The notes below the pieces were generated by a model that worked only from the letters and a program-made list of their open reading frames with translations, made no database searches and had not been told where the DNA came from. From JBPRGH01 sp051418055 (GTDB lineage: Bacteria; Bacteroidota; Bacteroidia; Cytophagales; Cyclobacteriaceae): 64,000 nucleotides of DNA. Every line of letters starts with the position of its first letter. The first letter of the stretch is position 1. A program made the position numbers and the translations under genes. This document shows positions 17,884 to 28,260 of this stretch, piece after piece. The DNA lies in NCBI GenBank assembly GCA_051418055.1, contig JBPRGH010000054.1, positions 87,946 through 151,945 on the forward strand, given 5' to 3'.

Positions 17884-19068
17884 CTATTCCACGTATAAAC
17901 ATAATCCCTTCAGGTACTCCGTCTCAGGATGGAAAATATTTACCGGATGGTCTTCAGGTTGTGAAAGGAATTTAATGATTTTCACCGGACGTCCGGCATC
18001 TATGGCTGCGGCTTTTACTGTATTGGCAAAAAGCACCTTATCAACCACCTGTGAACAGCTGAATGTAAAAAGGAAACCTCCCTTATTTATTTTCTTTAAC
18101 GCTTCATGGTTTATTCTTCGGTAGCCCTGAACAGCATTATGGCGGGCATTCTGATGTTTTGCAAAAGCAGGCGGATCAAGTATGATCACATCAAAGGTTT
18201 CCTCATCTTTTTTAAGGAAATCAAGCACATCGCTTACAACTGAAATATGACTTGCATCGGAAAAATTAGCAGCAACATTCTTATCTGTCAGCTCTATAGC
18301 CTTTTCGGAAATGTCGACGGAAACAACTTTTTTAGCCTCATTTTGAAGTGCATAAATAGAAAAGCCCCCGGAATAGCAGTAAGCATTCAATACTGACTTA
18401 TTCTTTACCACCTCTCCTACTATTCTTCTATTTTCCCGCTGGTCAAGGAAAAAACCTGATTTCTGTCCTTCTTCCCAGTTTATTATAAACTTATTTTCAT
18501 ACTCAAGTACTTCAGTCTGAGCAACAGGATCACCTATTAAATATTCTTCAACACCGGGATCTCCTGTGGGAGTAGCCGGTAGAGGAGTTGCTTTATAGTA
18601 CACAGTCCTTAATCTATCGCCAATAACTTCTTTTAAAGCATTAGCTATATCATGTCGCAATTTATACATGCCCATCGTATAGCAGAGCATTACCACCACA
18701 CCATCATAATAGTCAAGGACCAAGCCGGGAAGCCCGTCACCTTCCCCGTGTATTAACCTGAAGCAGTTTGTTTTACCAGATGGAAATTTCAGTTTACGGC
18801 GAAATTCAAAGGCTTTAGAAAATTTTGAAACCCAAAACTTATGATCGATTGGTTCATTATCAAATGATATTATCCTCACACTTATACTACCTGCAAGCTG
18901 ATAATGACCTATGGCAAGAAATTTACCCTCTGAAGAATGTAACCTTACAAGATCCCCGTCGGAAACCTTCCCTTCTATCTTTTGTATTGCTCCTGAGAAA
19001 ACCCAGTGATGAAAACGTTTTGTAGCTGATTCTTTTCCCTTCTTCAGGATGATCTTTGGTAATTGCAT
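17884..19068 (-). CDS. rlmI: Class I 23S rRNA (cytosine) methyltransferase, RlmI-like
   Basis: A 394-residue SAM-dependent RNA methyltransferase. An N-terminal PUA domain (about 1-75) is followed by a central linker and a Rossmann-fold domain with the SAM-binding CYSGGFSIYAL and the motif IV segment ILDPPAF, typical of the YccW/RlmI group that methylates C1962 of 23S rRNA. The C-terminal end contains the usual EDHPVNIFHPETEYLKG. Specificity is assigned from family, and paralogs exist, so the gene symbol is tentative. Confidence 0.85.
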   Translation of the reverse strand: MQLPKIILKKGKESATKRFHHWVFSGAIQKIEGKVSDGDLVRLHSSEGKFLAIGHYQLAGSISVRIISFDNEPIDHKFWVSKFSKAFEFRRKLKFPSGKTNCFRLIHGEGDGLPGLVLDYYDGVVVMLCYTMGMYKLRHDIANALKEVIGDRLRTVYYKATPLPATPTGDPGVEEYLIGDPVAQTEVLEYENKFIINWEEGQKSGFFLDQRENRRIVGEVVKNKSVLNAYCYSGGFSIYALQNEAKKVVSVDISEKAIELTDKNVAANFSDASHISVVSDVLDFLKKDEETFDVIILDPPAFAKHQNARHNAVQGYRRINHEALKKINKGGFLFTFSCSQVVDKVLFANTVKAAAIDAGRPVKIIKFLSQPEDHPVNIFHPETEYLKGLCLYVE

Positions 19069-19170
19069 AGTTGCAAATATAGTATATCGTAATAACGGAG
19101 CGAAAATTGTTTTTGAAGGAAGAACAAGAAGACCACTTTGCTGTTATCAGTAAAATTAAAAATTATAGCC

Positions 19171-19380
19171 ATGAAAAAATTTAATATTGGTGATGTGGTA
19201 TGCTTAAACCATTCAGATGTACTTTTAACTGTTCTGGAAGATGAAGAAAAAACTGGCTTAAATGGTCATTATCGTGTTTGCTGGTTTAATGAAGCCGGAG
19301 ATTTTTGTTCGACAACTGTACCGGGAGATATATTAAGACTGGAGGTAAAAGAAACACCGGTACAAATGGAAGCTTCATAA
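19171..19380 (+). CDS. YodC-like small protein (DUF2158)
   Basis: A 69-residue protein beginning MKKFNIGDVVCLNHSD. The N-terminal FxxGDVV and the later VCWFN (QWF in the family) and final GDILRLE match the DUF2158/YodC pattern of a small beta-barrel. The function is unknown. I place the start at ATG 19171 because the upstream in-frame TTG (19138) adds a stretch with no family match. It is on the same strand as the coiled-coil gene downstream. Confidence 0.7.
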   Translation: MKKFNIGDVVCLNHSDVLLTVLEDEEKTGLNGHYRVCWFNEAGDFCSTTVPGDILRLEVKETPVQMEAS

Positions 19381-19461
19381 TAAAAAGGTTGTTCTTAAAA
19401 AAAATACAGGAACATCCCTGATCCTATTTGTTATAAAAAGAAAATACATCCTAGTAATAAT

Positions 19462-19707
19462 ATGAGAACACCAGAAGAAATAGATCAGGAGATAGATGCT
19501 CTTTTTGATGTTGCAAAGACTAAAAGAGAAAAAGTTAATTCCGAAGATGCCAAAAAAGAACTCGATAACTGCCTTCATGAAATTGATAAGCTGAAAAATT
19601 TCTGGGAACAGGAAAAAGAAGAGCAGCAGCATCTTATGGAAGAAACCCGTCAGAATTATGAGGCTGACATTTTTAATTTGGTAGAGCGTGTTAAAAATGC
19701 TGATTAA
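19462..19707 (+). CDS. Small coiled-coil protein
   Basis: An 81-residue, highly charged helical protein (MRTPEEIDQEIDALFDV), probably forming a coiled coil over most of its length. No family recognised. It ends six bases before the start of the MutM/Nei-like gene, so the two are probably cotranscribed, but a functional link is not shown. Confidence 0.6.
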   Translation: MRTPEEIDQEIDALFDVAKTKREKVNSEDAKKELDNCLHEIDKLKNFWEQEKEEQQHLMEETRQNYEADIFNLVERVKNAD

Positions 19708-19713
19708 TGACCA

Positions 19714-20496
19714 ATGCCTGAATTACCTGACGTAGAATCATATAAAAAATACCTGGATTCCCACGCGCTAAACAAAAAGATCGATCATGTGGAGGTAAAG
19801 GATGATAGTATATTAAAAACCTCTGCCCAGACACTGAGAGATAAGCTAAAAAATCAAAAACTGAGTGAATCCAGGCGTATAGGGAAAAACCTGCTAGTAA
19901 AAACGGACAAAGACCTGTGGGTGGTTTTACATTTCGGTATGACAGGTTATCTTGAGTATTTTAAAGTAAATGGAGAAGCCCCAAAATATTCGAAAGTGCT
20001 TTTTCATTTTAATAATGACCACTGCCTTTCTTTTATCAACAAAAGAAAACTGGGCTTTGTAGACCTGACCGATGATATTGAAAAATGGAGAAAGGACAAG
20101 CAGCTTGGCCCGGATGCCCTTGATCTAAACCTAAGGGATTTCCGAGAGATCATTGAAAATAAAAAGTCAAAAATCAAGACAGCGCTGACAGACCAAAAAG
20201 CAATTGCCGGGATTGGTAATATTTATGCTGATGAGGTCTTATTCCAGTCAGAAATACATCCTGAAGTTAACACCAATGATCTTTCTGATGATGAGGTAAA
20301 GGAGATCCACAAGAAGTTACAACAGGTAATGGAAACCTCTATAAAACATGATGCACAACCTGATGAGCTCCCCTCCCACTATTTACTCCATTACCGCGAT
20401 GAGGGAGAAGATTGCCCGAAATGCAATGGCAAGATAAAGAAAATAACTATTTCCGGAAGGAGTACTTATTTTTGTCCGAGTTGTCAGAACAAATAA
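19714..20496 (+). CDS. Fpg/Nei family DNA glycosylase-AP lyase
   Basis: A 260-residue base-excision repair enzyme. The N-terminus MPELPDVESYKK has the catalytic Pro2 and Glu3 of the family. The helix-two-turn-helix region contains GIGNIYADEVLFQ and the C-terminal zinc finger is CPKCNGKIKKITISGR...CPSC, followed by only a few residues. Members remove oxidised purines (MutM) or pyrimidines (Nei); I cannot decide between them. The gene ends at a strong terminator. Confidence 0.92.
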   Translation: MPELPDVESYKKYLDSHALNKKIDHVEVKDDSILKTSAQTLRDKLKNQKLSESRRIGKNLLVKTDKDLWVVLHFGMTGYLEYFKVNGEAPKYSKVLFHFNNDHCLSFINKRKLGFVDLTDDIEKWRKDKQLGPDALDLNLRDFREIIENKKSKIKTALTDQKAIAGIGNIYADEVLFQSEIHPEVNTNDLSDDEVKEIHKKLQQVMETSIKHDAQPDELPSHYLLHYRDEGEDCPKCNGKIKKITISGRSTYFCPSCQNK

Positions 20497-20528
20497 AAAG
20501 GAGTTGCAGCCTCAGCCACAACTCCTTT
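20497..20528. terminator. Intrinsic terminator
   Basis: A perfect 10-bp stem (AAAGGAGTTG/CAACTCCTTT) lies between the convergent glycosylase and giant surface-protein genes and can serve both. Confidence 0.8.
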
Positions 20529-20548
20529 AGTTTACCTAAAATGATAGA

Positions 20549-23500
20549 TTAATTATTAATTATCACCTTTTGATGGGCCCTTACTCCATTGACTGTATAA
20601 TCAATTATATACTGGCCATTCGCATAAGCGGAAATATCAATTTGCTCTTCATGGTCTTTAACGAATATAGTAGAGATTGTGTGCACCTCTTTACCATTAT
20701 TATCCAGGATCCTGAGCTCAACTTCCTGTGCTTCCGGTAAATTAATTTTTATAAAGAGATACCTGTTAGCCGGGTTAGGATATACTTCTATAGCAACTGA
20801 CAATTCATCTTCACCTACAGCTGTCACCGGTGAAACTACAAAGGTCCTTTCAACAGGATCTGCAGCTAAGTAATGATCATCATCTCCAGGCTGTTCGGCT
20901 TTAATTACCACCATGCCTTCTTCAAGTAACTCTACCGTACTACCTGTAATTGTAGCAGGCCCTGAGATAACCGTAAATACCACATCCAGACCTGAACTTG
21001 CAGTAGCAACCAATTCAAAGGTGTTTCCATCATCCAGTAATTTATCAGTGATTTCAGCAAAATCTATCGTTTGTGATTGAGTAGGTACTATATCATTTAT
21101 TAAAATTGTAAATACCTCTACATAAGTATTACCGGCAACATCAGAAGTTTGAATTCTAATGCTATAGCTTTCTTTGGCTTCAAAATCAAATGCTTGATTA
21201 GCTAGTAATTGATCATCAGTAACTATAAAGCTACTGTTATCGGTATCCCCTGTTCCGGTTACCAGCGAATAAGTAAAAGTGTCACCTGCATCTTCATCAG
21301 TTGAGGATATTGAACCAATTACATCTCCCACTGCATTATTTTCATTAATTGTCGTATTGCTTAGAGCGATGGCTGTAGGTGCTTCATTTATGTCATTTAC
21401 GGTAATAGTAAAAGCTTCCTCAAAAATTCCACCTCCTGCATCCATTGTTTGGATCCTGATGCTATAGCTGTTTTTATTTTCAAAGTTAAAAATCTCTGCA
21501 GCCTCTAATTGCTCTCCGGTAATTGTAAAGCTTGCGTTATCTGTATCTCCCGTACCTGCTACTAAAGTATAAGTAAAAGAGTCACTGGCATCTTCGTCTG
21601 TAGAAGTGAAGCTACCTATAATATCACCTAAAGTATTATTTTCATTAAGAGCTGTATTATTCAGGCTTAATGCTGTTGGCGCCTCATTAAGATCATTTAC
21701 AGTAATTGTAAATGCTTCTTCAAAAACTTCACCACTCGCATCCGATGTTTGCACCCTGATGTTATAGCTGTTTTTTACTTCAAAATCAAACACTTCGGCT
21801 GCTTCTAACTGATCACCTGTAATTGTAAAGCTGCCATTATCTGCATCACCTGTACCGGTTACCAGCGAATAAGTAAAAGTATCGCCTGCATCTTCATCAG
21901 TAGTAGTTATTGTACCTATTACATCTCCGGAAGCATTATTTTCATCAATATTATTATTAGATAAAGCAAGTGCCGTAGGTGCTTCATTTACATCATTAAC
22001 TGAAACTGTAAATACTTCCTCATAAACTCCGCCATTACCATCAGAAGTCTGGACACGAATGCTGTAGCTATTTTGTGTTTCAAAATCAAATACATCAGCT
22101 GCCTCCAGAGCATCAGCATTTATAGTGAACAAACTATTATCGGTATCTCCTGTACCTGCTACTAATGTGTATGTAAATGTATCACCGGCATTTTCATCAG
22201 TGGTGCTCAAGGTGCCAATAACATCCGCTATGGCATTATTTTCATTAATACTACTACCACTCAATGAAATGTCTGTTGGAGCTTCATTAGCATCATTTAT
22301 AGTTATTATAAATTCCTTTTGAAAGGATTCACTCCCACTGTCTGTTGTTTCTATCCGAATGTTATAGCTGTTTTTTGTTTCAAAATCAAAAACCTCAGCC
22401 GCTTTCAGCTGATCGCCATCAATTGTAAAGCTATTATTATCCGCATCCCCTGTTCCAGCTACGAGTGTATAGGTGAAAGAATCACCAGCATCAACATCAG
22501 TAGTTGTAAATGTTCCAATAACATCACCTATAGCATTCATTTCATTAATGGCATTATTGCTTAATGCAAGTGCCGTAGGAGTTTCATTAACATTAATAAT
22601 ATAGATAGTAAATACCTGCTCAAAGAAGTTACCCTGAATATCTGTTGCTTTTATACGGACAGAATAAGTGCTTTTAGTATCAAAATCAAAAACAGTCGCT
22701 GCTTTCAGTGCATTATTATCTATTGTAAAACTGGCATTATCTGTACTACCTTCACCGCTTACTAATTCAAATGTAAAGGTCTCATCTAAGTTGGCGTCTT
22801 CACCAGTTAATAATCCTACTATATCACCTGCTGCATTATTTTCAATAATTGTATTTGAATCTAATGTAAGACCGGTAATGGGAGCATCTGAGGCAGCGTA
22901 AATGTAAATATCATCGACACCAAAGCCCCCTGAAGTTGCATAAGCATAAGATTTGGCATTGAATTTAATTAAAGTTTCACCTGAAAAATTCTGTCCCGCA
23001 TTTTTCAAAATTTCAGTCAGTGATAATCCACTTACAGATTGGTAGGTGCTATTTGTTAACATTTGCCAGTCGAATAGTACTACCCAGGGACTACCAGCAT
23101 CCCCTTTAATATAAATTTTATCCTCTTCGTCAACCCAATCGTAAAACTTATTAAATTCAACATACATTAAAAGAGTATCCTGATTCACATCAAAAAAAGA
23201 AAGGTCGAGAGCTACTACTAAACTGTTTTCAACATCTTTTCCGTAAACATCACTATCTAAAACAGCAGATTTGGTATTATTATAATTATAGGAACTATTG
23301 AATCGTAAACGGCCTTCATCTGTTAAAAAACTCACTCCGCTAATGCCGTCAATGCTATATGCCGTACTATCATATTGATTAACTGTAGTTCCTTCAAAGT
23401 CTTCAACAAAAGGAAGTGAAGCAGTAAACAGATCTACTTTTGCCAAATTAAATCGCTTTCCGTCATTGCTCGCCCATGAATCATTTGCCTGATTTGTTTT

Positions 23501-26125
23501 AATCTCAAATTCATATTTCCCAAGGTTACTTAATATAAAATCAGTATTCAATATTGCAAGTAAAGTATCTCCCTGTAAAAGTGGCCCTGGAAACACCTGA
23601 GAATATACACTTGTATCTGCCCCTGAATACATTTTTACCTGTACCTCAATATTTTCCTGGGATTTCGTACCATAATTATATATTTCAATTGGAATGTCCA
23701 TATTAATTTTATCCATTGCAATAACGTCAGCAACCGAAGCATTAATAATACCCACATCATACCCTGAGGCCTCTACGACCTCCATATTGTCAAAAGAGAC
23801 TCCATTCCTATAATATCCATATCTGCCAAACTGGACCTGAAAATTTGAGGTAAAATCCTGACCTCCCAAAAGCAGTTGTTCACTTAAGTTAATAATGATC
23901 TTTTGATAATCTGTAGTAGCATTATTGCCCCAGTCATAAACGGTAATCCAGGCTGATGACTCATCCTGACGCACCCTCACCATATCATATATAGTTTCAA
24001 ATTCATCAGGATATTTTTTAACATCAAATGCCAGATAAAGAGTATCAGCAGAAGCAGTATAAGTAGATAAGTCAATATTGAGGTACATTTCTCCCAAGCC
24101 ATAGGAATAATTTTGACCTGCAAAAGTTGCAGCATGGTTCCCTTCCGCTGCTGTTCCCTGATCAAAAGTAAGAATGGCATTGCTTTTCATTGTTGAAATA
24201 TTAATCTCAGGAAAATAGCTAAACCCCGGAATGCCATTGATTTTTGCAGTACTATCAGAAATAAGTAAATCCGGTCCTACAGCTTCAAAATCTTCCATAA
24301 AGGGAAGTCCCGCAGTATACACGCTCATTTTCCCTGTACTCGTCTTTAAGGTATCTCCTTGATTTAAAGTATCTGATGCCAGGCTATGATATGCTTTTAT
24401 AAAATAATCACCCTCTGTACTAAAATCAAAAGCCTGGGAGAAAGTGTAGGACAATGTATCCCCATAAATAACGGTTGAAGTTATTGTTTCTGTCACCACT
24501 ATTGTATCAGCAGGTCCGTAAAGTTCGAGGGTCAAAGGAAAAGACGCCTGATCATTTATTCCTGCGTTACGCAGTTTAACAGTAATATTTTCACTGGCAC
24601 TTAAACTGGTGGAGTAGCCAGGATCTATAATATCTACTAACTGCAGGTTATTATCAGGCCCTTTGAACAATGAAATGTTATCTAATGCCAGTCCATCACT
24701 TGAATAAGAAAAATTATCATACTGAGAGAATTTCAACTGAAAATTTTGGGAATAATTTTGCCCATTGGCAGCCAGTATTGCAGTAATATCTATATAATCA
24801 TCAAAATGGAGCCATTCACTTTCTACACTTTTTTCAGACCAATTAAAGAATGGTATCCATGGATCGTTTACACTACCTCTCACATAAAATTGATCTTCTG
24901 TATCATGTTCATCTAAAGAGTTTAAATAGTAAAGGTCAAGTAGAATAACATCTGTAGTGACATCTAAGGCCGAAAAATCAGCCATAAACACCAATCCTTT
25001 GGTATTGTAATTTAAAGAAGATACATTATCAAGCAAAGCTGCCTGTGAACCTTCATAACTAATTTGATTGAATCGCAGACGAGAATTCCCTAAACCATCA
25101 GTTTCAAAAGAAAAACCCTCTAATCCAGGGATAGCCTGCTCATCAGTAGTAATTGTTAATGAACTCTCAACGTCTTCAAAACCCTGAAAATATGGTAGGC
25201 CGCCCGTATATACGGAAGTAGTTTGAAAAACTACTGAGTCCTTATTGTCTTCAGGTGAACCATCGCTAACTGTGGCCTCAGCAACAAGATAATATTCTGA
25301 TCCATTTGCAGATAAATCAAAAACATTACTAGTTGTATATATTAAAATGTTACCCTGAACAATTTCAGCAACTGTTTCCTGTACATTTACTGTATCTATT
25401 GGTCCATAAACGGTAATATCTAACGGAACATTTGTTAAAGTACCAGCAGTGTTATTTTTAAGGGTAATATTAAGAGTTTCACTATTTGTGAGTTGAAAGG
25501 AAGAGGATGTAGGGGTAATTCCTTCAATTCTAAAATTTTCCGATGAAACTATTCGTATATCATCAATAGCCGCTCCTTCATGGGTGACACTTCCGTCAGA
25601 TGTGAACTTAAAGCGAAACTGTACATTTGCAAGGCCAGCTGTACCGATTAGGGTATCAGACATTTGTACATAATCTGCTGAAGTTCCGGTCCAATAGTTA
25701 CCGGAACCATTGTACCAACCAGGTCGTTGTGTTCCAACAGTTGTAAAATTCAAACCCCCATCTGTTGAGATTTGAAGTGACAACTTATCCCAATCAGTTT
25801 CTATATCTGTTTTTAAATAAAAAGATATTACCGGGTCATATAAAAATCCGGAAAAATCAAAAACTGGTGACGTAAGATATTCCTCTGCATTATTTAAATA
25901 ATGACCATCTAAATCCATCATCCAAACTTTCGAGCCGGAATATGCCTGATTTAAATTTGTATTGAGAGTGCTGGGAGTTCCATATTCCCAGGTGGTGCCA
26001 GTTGTTGTATATCCACCGTCATTTGTTTCAAAATCTTCCAAATACGGAAAGGTGGTAATTTGGCTAACTGCTGTTTGTACCATCGTAAAAAAGAAGAACG
26101 CTGATACGAGTAAAGTTCTAATCAT
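20549..26125 (-). CDS. Giant T9SS surface protein with six cadherin-like repeats
   Basis: An 1858-residue precursor with a signal peptide (residues 1-21). The N-terminal half is built of three or four repeats of a beta-sandwich module of roughly 270 residues, each opening with a LPFxEDFE-type segment (MAM or choice-of-anchor like) and each followed by an Ig-like spacer. Six tandem cadherin-like repeats of about 100 residues follow, sharing SxNxIxENNAxGDVIG, AGDTFTY and NDxNEAPT; the Asp/Asn-rich links should bind calcium. The last 80 residues are a type A T9SS sorting domain (VYPNPANRYLFI). It is probably a cell-surface adhesin or matrix protein. Confidence 0.88.
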   Translation of the reverse strand: MIRTLLVSAFFFFTMVQTAVSQITTFPYLEDFETNDGGYTTTGTTWEYGTPSTLNTNLNQAYSGSKVWMMDLDGHYLNNAEEYLTSPVFDFSGFLYDPVISFYLKTDIETDWDKLSLQISTDGGLNFTTVGTQRPGWYNGSGNYWTGTSADYVQMSDTLIGTAGLANVQFRFKFTSDGSVTHEGAAIDDIRIVSSENFRIEGITPTSSSFQLTNSETLNITLKNNTAGTLTNVPLDITVYGPIDTVNVQETVAEIVQGNILIYTTSNVFDLSANGSEYYLVAEATVSDGSPEDNKDSVVFQTTSVYTGGLPYFQGFEDVESSLTITTDEQAIPGLEGFSFETDGLGNSRLRFNQISYEGSQAALLDNVSSLNYNTKGLVFMADFSALDVTTDVILLDLYYLNSLDEHDTEDQFYVRGSVNDPWIPFFNWSEKSVESEWLHFDDYIDITAILAANGQNYSQNFQLKFSQYDNFSYSSDGLALDNISLFKGPDNNLQLVDIIDPGYSTSLSASENITVKLRNAGINDQASFPLTLELYGPADTIVVTETITSTVIYGDTLSYTFSQAFDFSTEGDYFIKAYHSLASDTLNQGDTLKTSTGKMSVYTAGLPFMEDFEAVGPDLLISDSTAKINGIPGFSYFPEINISTMKSNAILTFDQGTAAEGNHAATFAGQNYSYGLGEMYLNIDLSTYTASADTLYLAFDVKKYPDEFETIYDMVRVRQDESSAWITVYDWGNNATTDYQKIIINLSEQLLLGGQDFTSNFQVQFGRYGYYRNGVSFDNMEVVEASGYDVGIINASVADVIAMDKINMDIPIEIYNYGTKSQENIEVQVKMYSGADTSVYSQVFPGPLLQGDTLLAILNTDFILSNLGKYEFEIKTNQANDSWASNDGKRFNLAKVDLFTASLPFVEDFEGTTVNQYDSTAYSIDGISGVSFLTDEGRLRFNSSYNYNNTKSAVLDSDVYGKDVENSLVVALDLSFFDVNQDTLLMYVEFNKFYDWVDEEDKIYIKGDAGSPWVVLFDWQMLTNSTYQSVSGLSLTEILKNAGQNFSGETLIKFNAKSYAYATSGGFGVDDIYIYAASDAPITGLTLDSNTIIENNAAGDIVGLLTGEDANLDETFTFELVSGEGSTDNASFTIDNNALKAATVFDFDTKSTYSVRIKATDIQGNFFEQVFTIYIINVNETPTALALSNNAINEMNAIGDVIGTFTTTDVDAGDSFTYTLVAGTGDADNNSFTIDGDQLKAAEVFDFETKNSYNIRIETTDSGSESFQKEFIITINDANEAPTDISLSGSSINENNAIADVIGTLSTTDENAGDTFTYTLVAGTGDTDNSLFTINADALEAADVFDFETQNSYSIRVQTSDGNGGVYEEVFTVSVNDVNEAPTALALSNNNIDENNASGDVIGTITTTDEDAGDTFTYSLVTGTGDADNGSFTITGDQLEAAEVFDFEVKNSYNIRVQTSDASGEVFEEAFTITVNDLNEAPTALSLNNTALNENNTLGDIIGSFTSTDEDASDSFTYTLVAGTGDTDNASFTITGEQLEAAEIFNFENKNSYSIRIQTMDAGGGIFEEAFTITVNDINEAPTAIALSNTTINENNAVGDVIGSISSTDEDAGDTFTYSLVTGTGDTDNSSFIVTDDQLLANQAFDFEAKESYSIRIQTSDVAGNTYVEVFTILINDIVPTQSQTIDFAEITDKLLDDGNTFELVATASSGLDVVFTVISGPATITGSTVELLEEGMVVIKAEQPGDDDHYLAADPVERTFVVSPVTAVGEDELSVAIEVYPNPANRYLFIKINLPEAQEVELRILDNNGKEVHTISTIFVKDHEEQIDISAYANGQYIIDYTVNGVRAHQKVIINN
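21081..22889 (-). repeat. Six tandem ~300-bp repeats in the giant surface-protein gene
   Basis: Six in-frame units encode the cadherin-like domains. The central four units are closest at DNA level, while the first unit in protein order (near 22.8 kb) and the last (near 21.1 kb) are more diverged. The pattern suggests expansion from the middle by unequal recombination. Confidence 0.8.
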
Positions 26126-26497
26126 AGTTTCAATTGGTAGGTTGATAATGCTTTTAAAGACATAAAGCTAAAATATAATTTATATTAATAATAGATTTAT
26201 ATACTTTTTGTGTAGAAAAATTACAAGGTCTTAGAAAGATTATAAAAGAAAAAATGGACCACCAAAACTTTTTTAGCCAATTAGGCTAACATAATTTATC
26301 AAGCACCTGAAGATTAAGAAAAACATGTCATTTTTTAAATGGCTCAGGTAACCCTATCTGTCTTTCCATAAGATCCAAATGAATTGACAGTTGCTAATAA
26401 CCTATAAGCATCAGGCTACTGATAGTGCAAAATTCGAAGATTCTGCTTATTTTCCTGCTTTAGAATCGATTAATGCAGTCGCAGATAAATTGAAAAA
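26126..26497. other. Divergent promoter region, AT-rich
   Basis: 372 bases between the giant surface-protein gene (minus) and the acyltransferase gene (plus). A plus-strand frame (26391-26603) overlaps the acyltransferase start in another frame and looks spurious. I see no exact TAnnTTTG box. Confidence 0.4.
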
Positions 26498-27685
26498 ATG
26501 CATCTTACCGAAGAGACAGTCACAAAAAAACCAACTACTGCAAAAAGTATTGGATTATTACTGGTGGATACCCGGCAACGATATCTTGCCCTGGATGTTT
26601 TAAGAGGAATGACAATTGCGCTCATGATTGTTGTTAATACACCCGGTAGCTGGAGTAATATTTATGATCCATTCAGGCATGCTGCCTGGCACGGCTTTAC
26701 CCTTACAGATCTTGTTTTCCCAGCTTTTCTATTTGTGATAGGCAATGCTATGAGCTTCAGCATGCGGAAATTTGATAAACAGCCTGACTATGTCTTTTTA
26801 AGAAAGGTGCTGATACGAACGTGCCTGATCTTTATTATTGGTCTTTTCCTAAATAGTTTTCCTTTTCTTAGCAGGAAAGCAGGAGAGCTGGTATTGTTTG
26901 ATTTTTCCAGTATTCGAATAATGGGTGTATTGCAGCGGATTGGCCTGTGCTATTTCATAGCATCCCTAGCAATTCATTATTTTAAAATAAAAGGTGCGAT
27001 CATCTTTAGCAGCATCATACTTTTGGCTTACTGGGCAATTATGTATTTCTTCGGTGATCAAGGGGATCCCTATAGCCTCGAAGGAAATGCAGCACTTAAA
27101 TATGATCTTCTTCTTTTGCCTGCAAAAAATCTTTATCATGGCTTTGGTATTCCTTTTGATCCGGAAGGCCTGCTGAGTACATTGCCGGCAGTTGTAAATG
27201 TGATTGCAGGCTATCTGGCGGGATATTTCATTCAGAAGAAAGGAAATAATCTGAATACAGTTGGTAAATTATTATTGGCCGGTGCATTACTTATTGCGGC
27301 TGCACTTCTCTGGGACCTGGTCTTTCCGATCAACAAACCACTCTGGACCAGCTCTTATGTGTTACATTCAACCGGTCTTGTTTTGCTTGTTCTTGCTGCC
27401 CTTATGTGGGCTATAGAAGTGGCAGGCTTTAAAAAATGGACTTATTTCTTTGAGGTATTCGGAAAAAACCCACTCTTTATTTATGTATTGGCTGGTATGG
27501 TAATCAGGTTATTGATTATTACCAGGATAGACGGAATGAGTATGTCCGGGTGGATATATGAAAACTTCTTCTTATCATGGCTGGAAGGCAAGAATGCTTC
27601 TCTCCTATTTGCAATCTGTTATATGCTTTTGATGTGGTTTGCCGGATATTGGATGGACAAAAAGAAAATTTATATTAAAGTTTAA
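26498..27685 (+). CDS. DUF5009/COG4299 membrane acyltransferase family protein
   Basis: A 395-residue integral membrane protein with about ten membrane helices. The conserved N-terminal LALDVLRGMTIALMIVVNTPG, followed by HAAWHGFTLTDLVFPAFLF, is diagnostic for the COG4299 family, related to the human heparan-alpha-glucosaminide N-acetyltransferase (HGSNAT). The conserved His in the WHG segment would be the acetyl-accepting residue in HGSNAT. The substrate here is unknown; in Bacteroidota the family is associated with amino-sugar or glycan acetylation. The gene is isolated. Confidence 0.85.
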   Translation: MHLTEETVTKKPTTAKSIGLLLVDTRQRYLALDVLRGMTIALMIVVNTPGSWSNIYDPFRHAAWHGFTLTDLVFPAFLFVIGNAMSFSMRKFDKQPDYVFLRKVLIRTCLIFIIGLFLNSFPFLSRKAGELVLFDFSSIRIMGVLQRIGLCYFIASLAIHYFKIKGAIIFSSIILLAYWAIMYFFGDQGDPYSLEGNAALKYDLLLLPAKNLYHGFGIPFDPEGLLSTLPAVVNVIAGYLAGYFIQKKGNNLNTVGKLLLAGALLIAAALLWDLVFPINKPLWTSSYVLHSTGLVLLVLAALMWAIEVAGFKKWTYFFEVFGKNPLFIYVLAGMVIRLLIITRIDGMSMSGWIYENFFLSWLEGKNASLLFAICYMLLMWFAGYWMDKKKIYIKV

Positions 27686-27828
27686 TCTTCTGCTAAATAA
27701 TTATTTTTCTATCGGTTGCACAAAGCATATTAGGTATAGTTTAACGGTTAGGCTTTGTACCAAATGTTGTACCCTTAGTTCGAAGGCGTAAAAACCTCGT
27801 TTAAGAGAATTAAATGATGTTTTTTTAA

Positions 27829-28260
27829 TCATTCATGATACAATAGCATTTGTAGTTTCCAATCCCCATTTTTATTTCGTATAAAAAGATATACATAATC
27901 GGTATGCAATTTTTTTTCTGTTTTTTGGCCTGTTTCATCATAAATATCTGATACCATAGTTCCAATTGACCAGGCGAGATCGTCTTTTATCATGGATTGA
28001 GTTTCGATGGTCTCCATCACCTTGAATACTTTTGGATTTCTGAGGAGTACCGTTGACATCATTGTATCTCTTGAATAGCGAAGCTGGAAAGGGGATTTGA
28101 AGAAAGCATTTTTATCCAGAAGAGATTCCATTTTATCAAGATCCACATCATTCCAGGCTTTATAAAAATCAGATACAAGATGATAAGTCATTGAATTATT
28201 AGTTTGGGAATATGCTGCTGACCCTATTACTAATAAGAAGAGCAAAACAATTATTTTCAT
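27829..28260 (-). CDS. Secreted SnoaL-like/DUF4440-type protein
   Basis: A 143-residue protein with a signal peptide (about residues 1-18, VIGSAAYSQ) and an NTF2-like cone fold suggested by DFYKAWNDVDLDKMESLL and the final NGDWKLQMLLYHE. Proteins of this kind often lack known catalytic activity. The start is ATG 28260, where the signal peptide begins; a longer in-frame start at 28350 would put 30 unrelated residues before it. Confidence 0.7.
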   Translation of the reverse strand: MKIIVLLFLLVIGSAAYSQTNNSMTYHLVSDFYKAWNDVDLDKMESLLDKNAFFKSPFQLRYSRDTMMSTVLLRNPKVFKVMETIETQSMIKDDLAWSIGTMVSDIYDETGQKTEKKLHTDYVYLFIRNKNGDWKLQMLLYHE

